A stretch of 64,000 nucleotides of DNA from Micromonospora sp. C31 (GTDB lineage Bacteria > Actinomycetota > Actinomycetes > Mycobacteriales > Micromonosporaceae), in assembly GCF_018070575.1 (NCBI RefSeq), contig NZ_JAGPXN010000005.1:62001-126000 (forward strand). The letters are read 5' to 3'. Shown here piece after piece: positions 53,101 through 60,274 of this stretch (positions within the stretch are counted from its first letter, which is position 1; each line of letters opens with the position of its first letter). The position numbers were made by a program, and so were the translations under genes. The notes under the pieces were generated by a model. It was not told the origin of the DNA. It saw nothing but the letters and a program-made list of their open reading frames with translations, and ran no database searches.

Positions 53101-53158
53101 TCTTCAGTTCGCAATATGTTGCTGAAGAATTTCTACGGCAGGAGGGCGCGGACTTCAA
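53101..53158 (-). promoter_or_regulatory. ngcE promoter with operator over the start site
   Basis: On the minus strand TTGAAG (53158-53153), a 17-bp spacer and TAGAAA (53135-53130) form a good sigma-70-type promoter. A perfect 7-bp inverted repeat, TCTTCAG-N14-CTGAAGA (53101-53107 and 53122-53128), covers the expected start site, the usual position for a repressor. The region is markedly AT-richer than its surroundings. Confidence 0.65.
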
Positions 53159-53206
53159 CCCCCGGGGACCGAACCGTTATCAGCACCGGCCAGCCCGCCA
53201 CTGACG

Positions 53207-53219
53207 TACCCTCGGGGCC
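53207..53219 (+). promoter_or_regulatory. -10 box of leaderless acyltransferase gene
   Basis: TACCCT (53207-53212) followed by seven bases and the ATG at 53220; no ribosome site fits. Confidence 0.4.
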
Positions 53220-54719
53220 ATGCGCCGCCTGCGGCAACTCGCCGCGCGCACCCCCGCTGGTCGGCAACGCTACGTCGACCTGCTCCGGGCGCTCGCCATC
53301 GGCATGGTCGTTCTCGGCCACTGGGCGGTCGCCGCGATCGGCGAGGACGCCGCCGGCCGGCCGACGGGGCGCTCCGCGCTGCCCGCCCTGCCGTGGGCGT
53401 ACCCGCTCACCTGGATCGCCCAGGTCATGCCGGTCTTCTTCCTGGTCGGCGGGTACGCCAACGCCGCCTCGTTGACCGCCCGCCGGGCCGCCGGCGTCGA
53501 CGCCACCGCCTGGCTGCTGGACCGGGGTGCCCGGCTGCTGCGCCCCACGACCGCGCTGCTGCTGGTCATCGCCGTCGGCGCCGCGCTCGCGTCGCTCGTC
53601 GGCGTCGGGGCGACGCTGGTGCGTACGGTCGCCTGGTTCGCCACGATCCCGCTCTGGTTCCTCGCCGCCTACCTGATCGTGGTGCCGCTGACCCCGGCGA
53701 TGCTCGCCCTGCACCGGCGCTTCGGCCTGCTCGTGCCGGCGGCGCTGACCGCGCTGGTCGTCGCCGGTGACGTGGGGCGGGCGCTGGGCCCGGCCGAGCT
53801 GGCGCTGCCGAACTACGTCTTCGGCTGGCTGGCCGTGCACCAACTCGGCATCGCCTGGCGCGACGCCGACGCCGGCCGTCACACCGCCCACCCCGCCCCG
53901 CGGGCCGGCTCCGGGTCGGGCGCGACCCCGACCCGGCCGGAACCCACGCGGAACCAGGCTCCGGAACGTCGGCCGCCGCCGTCGCGCCGCGCGGGCGCGG
54001 CGGCGCTGCTGGGGGGCGGGCTGACGGCGACGGTGCTGCTGACCACCGCCGGACCGTACCCGGTGAGCATGCTCAACGTGCCGGGCGAGCGGCTGGACAA
54101 CGCGGCCCCGCCCAGCCTGGCCCTGCTGACGCTGACCGCCGCCCAGTTCGGGCTGATCCTGCTGCTGCGCGACCCGGCGGAGCGCTGGCTGCGCCGCCCC
54201 CGCCCGTGGCAGGCGGTGATCGCGGTGAACGCGGTCGTGCTCACCGTCTTCCTCTGGCACCTGACCGCCGCGATCCTGCTGGTGGGGGCGCTGGACGCGG
54301 CCGGGAGGCTGCCGACCCCGCCGCCGGGGTCGGCAGCCTGGCTCGCGTGGCGGGTGCCGTGGGTGCTGATGCTGGCCGTGGTGCTGGCCGCCCTGGTCGC
54401 CGTCTTCGGCCCCGTCGAGGCCCGCACCGGCCGTGGTCGCGCCGGAGACGCCGGGCGGACCGGCCACCGGGCCGCGCCGGACGACCGTGGGTGGCGGGCC
54501 ACCGCGCGCAGCGTGCTCGCCGCCGCCGGATTCGCCGCCGTGGTGTACGCCCTGGTGGTCAACGCCCAGACGCCGAGGTCGGCGCCCGAGCCGCTGGGGG
54601 TGCCGGCGGCGGCGCTGGCGGCGTACCTGGCCGGGGCCGGCACCCTGCGCCTGCTCAGGTCTGGGTGGGGAAGCCGAGGTCGACCCCGCCGCGCCGGGGG
54701 CCCCGCCAGCGGCTGGTGA
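53220..54719 (+). CDS. Acyltransferase-3 family membrane protein
   Basis: A 499-residue integral membrane acyltransferase with about ten helices. The N terminus RYVDLLRALAIGMVVLGHW and VMPVFFLVGGYANA carry the family His and the FFLVGG signature. A polar, Pro/Arg-rich loop (about 220-262) splits the helices. Family members acylate sugars or lipids at the cell surface; the target is unknown. The last 65 bp overlap the end of the convergent mmsA gene. Confidence 0.85.
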   Translation: MRRLRQLAARTPAGRQRYVDLLRALAIGMVVLGHWAVAAIGEDAAGRPTGRSALPALPWAYPLTWIAQVMPVFFLVGGYANAASLTARRAAGVDATAWLLDRGARLLRPTTALLLVIAVGAALASLVGVGATLVRTVAWFATIPLWFLAAYLIVVPLTPAMLALHRRFGLLVPAALTALVVAGDVGRALGPAELALPNYVFGWLAVHQLGIAWRDADAGRHTAHPAPRAGSGSGATPTRPEPTRNQAPERRPPPSRRAGAAALLGGGLTATVLLTTAGPYPVSMLNVPGERLDNAAPPSLALLTLTAAQFGLILLLRDPAERWLRRPRPWQAVIAVNAVVLTVFLWHLTAAILLVGALDAAGRLPTPPPGSAAWLAWRVPWVLMLAVVLAALVAVFGPVEARTGRGRAGDAGRTGHRAAPDDRGWRATARSVLAAAGFAAVVYALVVNAQTPRSAPEPLGVPAAALAAYLAGAGTLRLLRSGWGSRGRPRRAGGPASGW

Positions 54720-56166
54720 CCACCTTGCCCCGGGTGAAGAAGCGGACCCCGTCCTCGCCGTGCGCGTGCAGGTCGCCGAAGAGCGAAGCCTTCCAGCCGC
54801 CGAAGGAGTAATAGGCCATCGGCACCGGGATCGGCACGTTCACGCCGACCATGCCGACCTCCACCTCGTGCTGGTAGCGCCGGGCCGCGCCGCCGTCGTT
54901 GGTGAAGATCGCCGTGCCGTTGCCGTACGGGTTGGCGTTGACCAGCTCCACCGCCTCGTCGTACGAGCCGACCCGCACGACGCCGAGCACCGGGCCGAAG
55001 ATCTCGTCGGTGTAGATCGACATGTCGGGGGTGACGTGGTCGAACAGCGTCGGGCCCAGCCAGAACCCGGCGGCGTCCCCGTCCGGCTCGACGTCGCGGC
55101 CGTCCACCACCGGCACCGCGCCGGCGGCCACCCCCGCCTCGACGTACGACCGCACCCGGGCTGCGTGCGCGGCGGTGACCAGCGGGCCCATGTCGCAGCC
55201 GCGCCGGCCGTCGCCGGTGCGCAGCCGGCCCATCAGCTCGGCGATCCGGGCGACCAGGGCGTCGGCGACCGGTTCCACCGCGACCAGGGCCGAGATCGCC
55301 ATGCACCGCTCCCCCGCCGAGCCGAACCCGGCGTTGACCGCCGCGTCGGCGGCCAGGTCCAGGTCGGCGTCGGGGAGCACCACCATGTGGTTCTTCGCCC
55401 CGCCCAGCGCCTGCACCCGCTTGCCGGCGGCGGTGCCGCGCTGGTGGACGTACCGGGCGACCGGGGTGGAGCCGACGAACGAGACGGCCTTCACGCCCGG
55501 ATGCTCCAGCAGCGCGTCCACCGCCCCGACGTCGCCGTTGACGACGTTGAGCACCCCGTCGGGCAGGCCCGCCTCGGTGAACCACTCCGCCAGCAGCAGC
55601 GCCGGGCTCGGGTCCTTCTCGCTCGGCTTGAGCACCACCGCGTTGCCGCAGGCCACCGCGATCGGCAGGAACCACAGCGGCACCATCGCCGGGAAGTTGA
55701 ACGGGGTGATCACCGCGACGACGCCGAGCGGCTGCCGCAGGGTGTACGAGTCGACCTCCGCGGAGACGTTCTCGCTGAACCCGCCACGCAGCGCCGAGGG
55801 GATGCCGCAGGCGTACTCGATGATCTCCAGGCCGCGCTGCACCTCCCCGGCGGCGTCGGCGAGCACCTTGCCGTGCTCGGCGGTGATCACCTCGGCGAGC
55901 CGGTCCCGCCGCGCGTGCACCAGCTCCCGGAAGGCGAACAGCACGGCCGTACGCCTGGCCAGCGACGCGTCCCGCCAGAGCCGGGCCGCGCGCGCGGCGG
56001 CCTCCACCGCGACCGCGACGTCCGCCGCCGAGGCCAGCTCCACCCGGGCGGTACGCCGACCGGTCGCCGGGTCGAAGACGTCCCCGTGCCGCCCGGACGA
56101 CCCGGGCAACGGCTTGCCGTCGACGAAGTGACCGATGACGGCCACGCCGGGCCCTGGCGCGCTCAC
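54655..56166 (-). CDS. mmsA: CoA-acylating methylmalonate-semialdehyde dehydrogenase
   Basis: A 503-residue aldehyde dehydrogenase that oxidises methylmalonate semialdehyde to propionyl-CoA in valine, thymine or inositol breakdown. Diagnostic segments: ITPFNFPAMVPLWFLPIAVACGNAVVLKPSEKDP, GSTPVARYV, GGAKNHMVVLPDAD, and nucleophile Cys in GSAGERCMAIS, where the CoA-dependent subfamily has this exact context. The GTG at 56166 overlaps the stop of a small upstream frame by four bases (GTGA), so its translation is probably coupled to that remnant. Confidence 0.92.
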   Translation of the reverse strand: MSAPGPGVAVIGHFVDGKPLPGSSGRHGDVFDPATGRRTARVELASAADVAVAVEAAARAARLWRDASLARRTAVLFAFRELVHARRDRLAEVITAEHGKVLADAAGEVQRGLEIIEYACGIPSALRGGFSENVSAEVDSYTLRQPLGVVAVITPFNFPAMVPLWFLPIAVACGNAVVLKPSEKDPSPALLLAEWFTEAGLPDGVLNVVNGDVGAVDALLEHPGVKAVSFVGSTPVARYVHQRGTAAGKRVQALGGAKNHMVVLPDADLDLAADAAVNAGFGSAGERCMAISALVAVEPVADALVARIAELMGRLRTGDGRRGCDMGPLVTAAHAARVRSYVEAGVAAGAVPVVDGRDVEPDGDAAGFWLGPTLFDHVTPDMSIYTDEIFGPVLGVVRVGSYDEAVELVNANPYGNGTAIFTNDGGAARRYQHEVEVGMVGVNVPIPVPMAYYSFGGWKASLFGDLHAHGEDGVRFFTRGKVVTSRWRGPRRGGVDLGFPTQT

Positions 56167-56309
56167 GCCGCCGCCCCCGCCGCCAGGCAGGAGCCGACGG
56201 CGTCGGCGGGGACCGCGCCGCGAGCCGGCTCGATCGGCTCGTCGTGGTGGAGCGGCATCCAGGACGGGAACACGGCCCGGTGCCGGGCGAGCAGATCGTC
56301 GGTGGCCAT
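56163..56309 (-). pseudogene. N-terminal remnant of a class III aminotransferase gene
   Basis: A 48-codon frame with a good ribosome site (GAGAGGG) starting MATDDLLARHRAVFPSWMPL. This is the usual beginning of aspartate/beta-alanine-type class III aminotransferases, which normally continue for over 400 residues. The likeness ends around residue 30 (EPIEPARG), and a short unrelated tail runs to a stop overlapping the mmsA start. In many relatives such an aminotransferase gene adjoins mmsA; here almost all of it has been deleted. What remains may act as a leader for coupled translation of mmsA. Confidence 0.65.
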
Positions 56310-56406
56310 CGTCGTACCCTCTCAGCGGCGTTCTCGGTAACCGCACGCTGCCACCACCCGGCGGCGGGGACAAGAGTCGGTGTGTGGCCCGACACCCCGG
56401 CGCCGG

Positions 56407-56418
56407 TACGATCCGGCG
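56407..56418 (+). promoter_or_regulatory. -10 box of leaderless gene
   Basis: TACGAT (56407-56412) followed by six bases and the GTG at 56419. Confidence 0.4.
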
Positions 56419-57408
56419 GTGCGGACCGGTGAGGAAGCGCCGCGTGGGGCGCTGGCGCTGCCGACCGGCGCGGCGGGCACGAGCGCCGAAGCGATCACGG
56501 CCGGCGTACGGGCCTGGGTGGGCTCGGCGCCGCTGCGCGACCTCGTCGGGCACTTCGGCGGCGACTGGCCCGGCGGGGACGTGGCGGCGGTGCTGGCCGG
56601 CCTCGACGACTTCTCGGCCCGGCACTGGGACTTCCGGGGTGGCCGCGAGCGCCCGGACGCCCGGGAGCCGGCCTTCGACCCGGCCACCGCGCGGCTGGCG
56701 CTCGCCACCGCCGCCGCGCTCGGCATGGTCCGCCCTGCGCCGCCCGCCCGGTCGCGGTACGCCCACCTGGTCGTGCTGGGCGGTCTGGCGCACGCCTGCC
56801 AGCGCCGGGTCGCGTACGCGGCGCACCTGCTGCGCGCCGGCACCCGGGTCACCGGCGAGGTGGCGGTGCTGGGCAGTTTCCGCCCCCTGTCCGAGGTCGA
56901 GCGTCAGGCCCTGGACAAGGCCGGCGTCGGGCCGTGCGACACGGAGGTGGCGGCGCTGGACGCGGCGGTGCGGCGCGAGTTCCGGGTGCCCGCCCCGGCG
57001 CAGGACGACGGCCGGGACGCCGGGCACCCGCACCACTCCTGGTCGTCGCGCACGTACCGGCCCGCGGGCTGCCCGCCGGTCCGGGTGCTGGCCGCCCCGT
57101 CCAGCGAGCCGGCGCGGCGCCGCGCGCACACCGCCGACACCCAGCGGTTCTGGGCCGGGCACGTCCTGCTGCGCGCGGGCGATCCGGTGCTGATGGTGAC
57201 CGCGCCGATCTACGTGCCGTTCCAGCACTGCGACGCGTTGCGCACCCTCGCCGTGCCGTACGGCTGCGCACTCGAGACCGTCGGCGTCGACCCGGCCCTG
57301 CCCGACCTGGCCGGGCTGCCCGAGCCGACGCCCACCCCCGGCCGCTACCTCCAGGAGATCCGCTCGGCCATCCGGTCGATGCGCGCCCTGCACACCGCCC
57401 TCGGCTGA
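56419..57408 (+). CDS. Conserved-looking hypothetical protein
   Basis: A 329-residue soluble protein. The middle contains YAHLVVLGGLAHACQRRVAYAAHLL, EVAVLGSFRPLSEVER, CDTEVAALDAAV, VRVLAAPSS and VLMVTAPIYVPFQHCDALRTL. This alternation of strand and helix recalls DUF218/ElyC-like Rossmann proteins, but the likeness is weak. GTG at 56419 is chosen over a start 13 codons upstream because a leaderless -10 box sits six bases before it. It is divergent from mmsA and convergent with murD2. Function unknown. Confidence 0.65.
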   Translation: MRTGEEAPRGALALPTGAAGTSAEAITAGVRAWVGSAPLRDLVGHFGGDWPGGDVAAVLAGLDDFSARHWDFRGGRERPDAREPAFDPATARLALATAAALGMVRPAPPARSRYAHLVVLGGLAHACQRRVAYAAHLLRAGTRVTGEVAVLGSFRPLSEVERQALDKAGVGPCDTEVAALDAAVRREFRVPAPAQDDGRDAGHPHHSWSSRTYRPAGCPPVRVLAAPSSEPARRRAHTADTQRFWAGHVLLRAGDPVLMVTAPIYVPFQHCDALRTLAVPYGCALETVGVDPALPDLAGLPEPTPTPGRYLQEIRSAIRSMRALHTALG

Positions 57409-57440
57409 GTGGGCGACCGGCGCCCGCCGCCGAGGCGGTG

Positions 57441-58787
57441 TCAGCCCACCGTGTCCCGGACGGCCTGGGCGAAGACCTCGGAGCGGTGCTCGAAGTTGCG
57501 GAACCGCCCGTAGCTGGGGGCGGCCGGGGACAGCAGCACCACCCCGTCGGCCGGGGTCAGCTCGCGGGCCAGCCGAACGGCGGCGACCAGGTCGTCGACC
57601 ACCTCGGTGCGTACCTTGGGCAGCCCGGCGAGCGCCTTGACGATCCGGGCGCCGCTGTCGGGGATGCCGAGAACGGTCAGCTCGCGCTCCGCGAGGTGCT
57701 CCCGCAGCGGCGTGTAGTCCAGGCCCCGGTCGGTGCCGCCGACGATCACCGTCAACGGCCGCCCCTCGTACGCGTCGATGGCGTGCATGGCCGCGTACGG
57801 GCTGGTGGCCAGGGTGTCGTCGACGAAGGTCAGGCCGGACGGGTCGGCGATCTCGGTGAGCCGGTGCGCCAGCCCCTGGAACTCGGCGACCGCCACGGCC
57901 AGGGTGTCGCGGCGGGCCACCACGTCGACGCCGAGCGCGTCGAGCACGGCGAGGGCCACGCAGAGGTTGCCCTCGTTGTGCCGGCCCACGAGCGGCAGCA
58001 CCGCGCGCGGGAACAGCGGCTGGTCGCCGAGGTGGAACCAGGGCGTGCCGTCCGGGCCGCCGGCCACGTGGGCGGTGTCCGGCAGCCCGGCGCGCACCGC
58101 CGCGCGGTCGCCCAGTTCGACGGCCAGGCGCGGGTCGGCGCCGTTGACCACCACGGTCCGCGGCCCGTGCGCCAGCAGGTTGAGCTTGTCGCGGTAGTAC
58201 TCGCGCTCGCCGCCGTGCGCGTCGAGGTGCTCGGGGAAGAGCGCGGTGACGACCGCGACGCGCGGCGAGTCGGTCAGGTCGCTGCACTGGTAGCTGGAGA
58301 GCTCCAGCACGTACAGCTCCGCCGCCGGCAGGTCCAGCGTCGGCACGCCGATGTTGCCGCCGAACACGTTCGGCCGGTCCACGGCGGCGAGCAGATGGCT
58401 GATCAGGCTGGAGGTGGTGCTCTTGCCCTTGCTGCCGGTGACGCCGACGGTGCGGGCGGCGTGGTCGGCCATCCACAACGCGGTGCCCTGGGTCACGGTC
58501 GCACCGCGTCGGCGCAGCTCCACCAGCCACGGGTGGGTCTGCGGCACGCCGGGCGAGCGGACCACCACGTCGGCGGCGGCCAGCCGGGCGAAGCCCTCCT
58601 CGCCGGTGACCAGCGGCGCCGCCTCGGCCAGCGGCCCCTCCCAGGGCAGGCTGAGGAAGTTGGCGCTGTCGTCGACGGCGACCAGGCCGGCCGGGCCGTG
58701 CGCGGCGATCGCGATCACCGCGGCCCGGCCCTCCCGTCCGGCCCCCCAGACGGCGACGGTACGTCCGCGCAGGTCAGACAGGCGCAC
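57441..58787 (-). CDS. murD2: MurD2-type UDP-MurNAc-L-Ala--L-Glu ligase
   Basis: A 448-residue Mur ligase. The ATP loop reads GVTGSKGKSTTSSL; FPEHLDAHGG and LSSYQCSDL are central-domain signatures, and the C-terminal domain has GGTDRGLDYTPL. It is unlike normal MurD in that it pairs, head to head, with murL. In the known alternative route MurD2 adds L-Glu rather than D-Glu to UDP-MurNAc-L-Ala, and MurL then inverts the Glu centre. GAGGAGAG supports the GTG start. Confidence 0.88.
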   Translation of the reverse strand: MRLSDLRGRTVAVWGAGREGRAAVIAIAAHGPAGLVAVDDSANFLSLPWEGPLAEAAPLVTGEEGFARLAAADVVVRSPGVPQTHPWLVELRRRGATVTQGTALWMADHAARTVGVTGSKGKSTTSSLISHLLAAVDRPNVFGGNIGVPTLDLPAAELYVLELSSYQCSDLTDSPRVAVVTALFPEHLDAHGGEREYYRDKLNLLAHGPRTVVVNGADPRLAVELGDRAAVRAGLPDTAHVAGGPDGTPWFHLGDQPLFPRAVLPLVGRHNEGNLCVALAVLDALGVDVVARRDTLAVAVAEFQGLAHRLTEIADPSGLTFVDDTLATSPYAAMHAIDAYEGRPLTVIVGGTDRGLDYTPLREHLAERELTVLGIPDSGARIVKALAGLPKVRTEVVDDLVAAVRLARELTPADGVVLLSPAAPSYGRFRNFEHRSEVFAQAVRDTVG

Positions 58788-58865
58788 TGGCTCTCCTCAG
58801 GGGATCTCGACGGCGAGGCAGGGGTGGGTCCGACGCAGCCGGACACGGCCGGACGAACCAGGGCC

Positions 58866-58876
58866 TAGTATGGCGT
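58866..58876 (+). promoter_or_regulatory. -10 box of leaderless murL
   Basis: TAGTAT (58866-58871) followed by five bases and the GTG at 58877. The 89-bp gap to murD2 must hold both promoters. Confidence 0.5.
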
Positions 58877-60226
58877 GTGCCCAATGAGCAACTGCGGCGG
58901 ATGGACGCCTTCACCTTCCCGTCCTACTCGATCGACCTCTCCACCGGGGAGGTGTCGTTCGACTACGCCCTCACCGGCCCGGACGGCGAGCAGCGGTTCA
59001 CGGAGGTGGTCACCCTCCCCCTGCCGGACGCGCCGCCGTCGGACGAGACCGTGGCGACCCTCGGCCGGGTGCTGGAGCTGCTGCACGTCGTCGCCGGGGT
59101 GAGCTACTACAAGGCCGCCGCGCCGCCCCGCCTGGTGCTGCCGGCGCCGCTGGGCACGGCCGCCGCGGAGCTGGTCACCGCCGTCTACACCAAAGGCCTC
59201 GCGGAGTACGCGTACCGCAACCGGCTGCCGCACGTGCTGCGGCTGCGCCCGGAGGTGCCGGCCGGCACCGTCTCCCCCGCCCGGGTGTACGACGACTCCG
59301 ACCGGCGTCCGCTCTCGGCGGTGGGCGGCGGCAAGGACTCCATCGTCAGCCTGGAGGCGCTGCGCCGGGCCGGCTTCGACCCGGTGCCGTTCTCGGTCAA
59401 CCCGAACCACGTGATCGTCGCGGTGAACGAGGCGTCCGGGCTGGCCCCGCTCGCCGCCCGGCGGCGCATCGACCCGGTGCTGTTCGAGCTGAACGCCGCC
59501 GGGGCGCGCAACGGCCACATCCCGGTCACCGCGATCAACTCGCTGATCGCCGTCGCCACGGCGGTGCTGCACGGCCTGGGCCCGGTGGTGATGTCCAACG
59601 AGCGGTCGGCGTCGGACCCGAACCTGGTCTGGGACGGCCACGAGATCAACCACCAGTGGTCCAAGGGCGTGGCGGCGGAGGGGCTGCTGCGGGCGGCGCT
59701 GGCCGAGCACGCCGGGCTGACCGAGCCCTACTTCTCGCTGCTGCGCTCGCTGTCGGAGCTGCACATCGCCCGCTCGTTCGCCGAGATCGACCGCTACGAC
59801 GACGTGGTGACGAGCTGCAACGCCGCGTTCAAGCTGCGCGACGCCAGCGAGCGCTGGTGCCGTGACTGCCCGAAGTGCCGGTTCGTCTTCCTGGCCATGG
59901 CGCCTTTCATGTCGCGCCGGCGGATCACCCACATCTTCGGCGGCGACCTGCTGGCCGACGAGTCGCAGATCCCCGGCTACCGGGAACTGCTGGGCGTGGA
60001 CGGGCACAAGCCGTTCGAGTGCGTCGGCGAGGTGGAGGAGTCGGTGGTGGCGTTGAGCCTGCTCGCCGAGCAGGACCAGTGGCGCGACGCCCCGGTCGTA
60101 CGCGCCCTCGTCGACGCCGTACCCGAGACGGCCTGGTCGGCCGCCGCCAGCTCCGACGTCTTCACGCCGGGCGGCCCGAACCACGTCCCCCCGCCGTACG
60201 CGAAGGCCCTCGCCGCGCTGACCTGA
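58877..60226 (+). CDS. murL: UDP-MurNAc-L-Ala-L-Glu epimerase MurL
   Basis: A 449-residue enzyme that epimerises the terminal L-Glu of UDP-MurNAc-L-Ala-L-Glu to D-Glu with ATP and magnesium, replacing glutamate racemase in wall synthesis. A PP-loop-like adenylation motif GGGKDS lies at 150-155, and three close Cys (C328, C331, C334 in RWCRDCPKC) suggest a metal or structural site. The match covers the full family length. The GTG start is leaderless. It is divergent from murD2, its pathway partner. Confidence 0.93.
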   Translation: MPNEQLRRMDAFTFPSYSIDLSTGEVSFDYALTGPDGEQRFTEVVTLPLPDAPPSDETVATLGRVLELLHVVAGVSYYKAAAPPRLVLPAPLGTAAAELVTAVYTKGLAEYAYRNRLPHVLRLRPEVPAGTVSPARVYDDSDRRPLSAVGGGKDSIVSLEALRRAGFDPVPFSVNPNHVIVAVNEASGLAPLAARRRIDPVLFELNAAGARNGHIPVTAINSLIAVATAVLHGLGPVVMSNERSASDPNLVWDGHEINHQWSKGVAAEGLLRAALAEHAGLTEPYFSLLRSLSELHIARSFAEIDRYDDVVTSCNAAFKLRDASERWCRDCPKCRFVFLAMAPFMSRRRITHIFGGDLLADESQIPGYRELLGVDGHKPFECVGEVEESVVALSLLAEQDQWRDAPVVRALVDAVPETAWSAAASSDVFTPGGPNHVPPPYAKALAALT

Positions 60227-60256
60227 CCGTTCCCGGCCGGAGCGGCTCGGGGGTGC

Positions 60257-60272
60257 GGCCCGGGACCGGGCC
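60257..60272. terminator. Short hairpin between murL and pucR-type gene
   Basis: A 6-bp GC stem with a 4-nt loop (60257-60272) in the 48-bp gap between the convergent genes. Confidence 0.35.
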
Positions 60273-60274
60273 GG

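Noticed and set aside
53101..53128. DasR box in front of ngcE
   Set aside because: The inverted repeat has no resemblance to the ACTGGTCTAGACCACT-type DasR site.
54655..58530. Extension of mmsA into a 1291-residue protein
   Set aside because: The frame is open upstream only because of GC bias; it crosses the divergent hypothetical gene and murD2 in wrong frames. The family start fits GTG at 56166.
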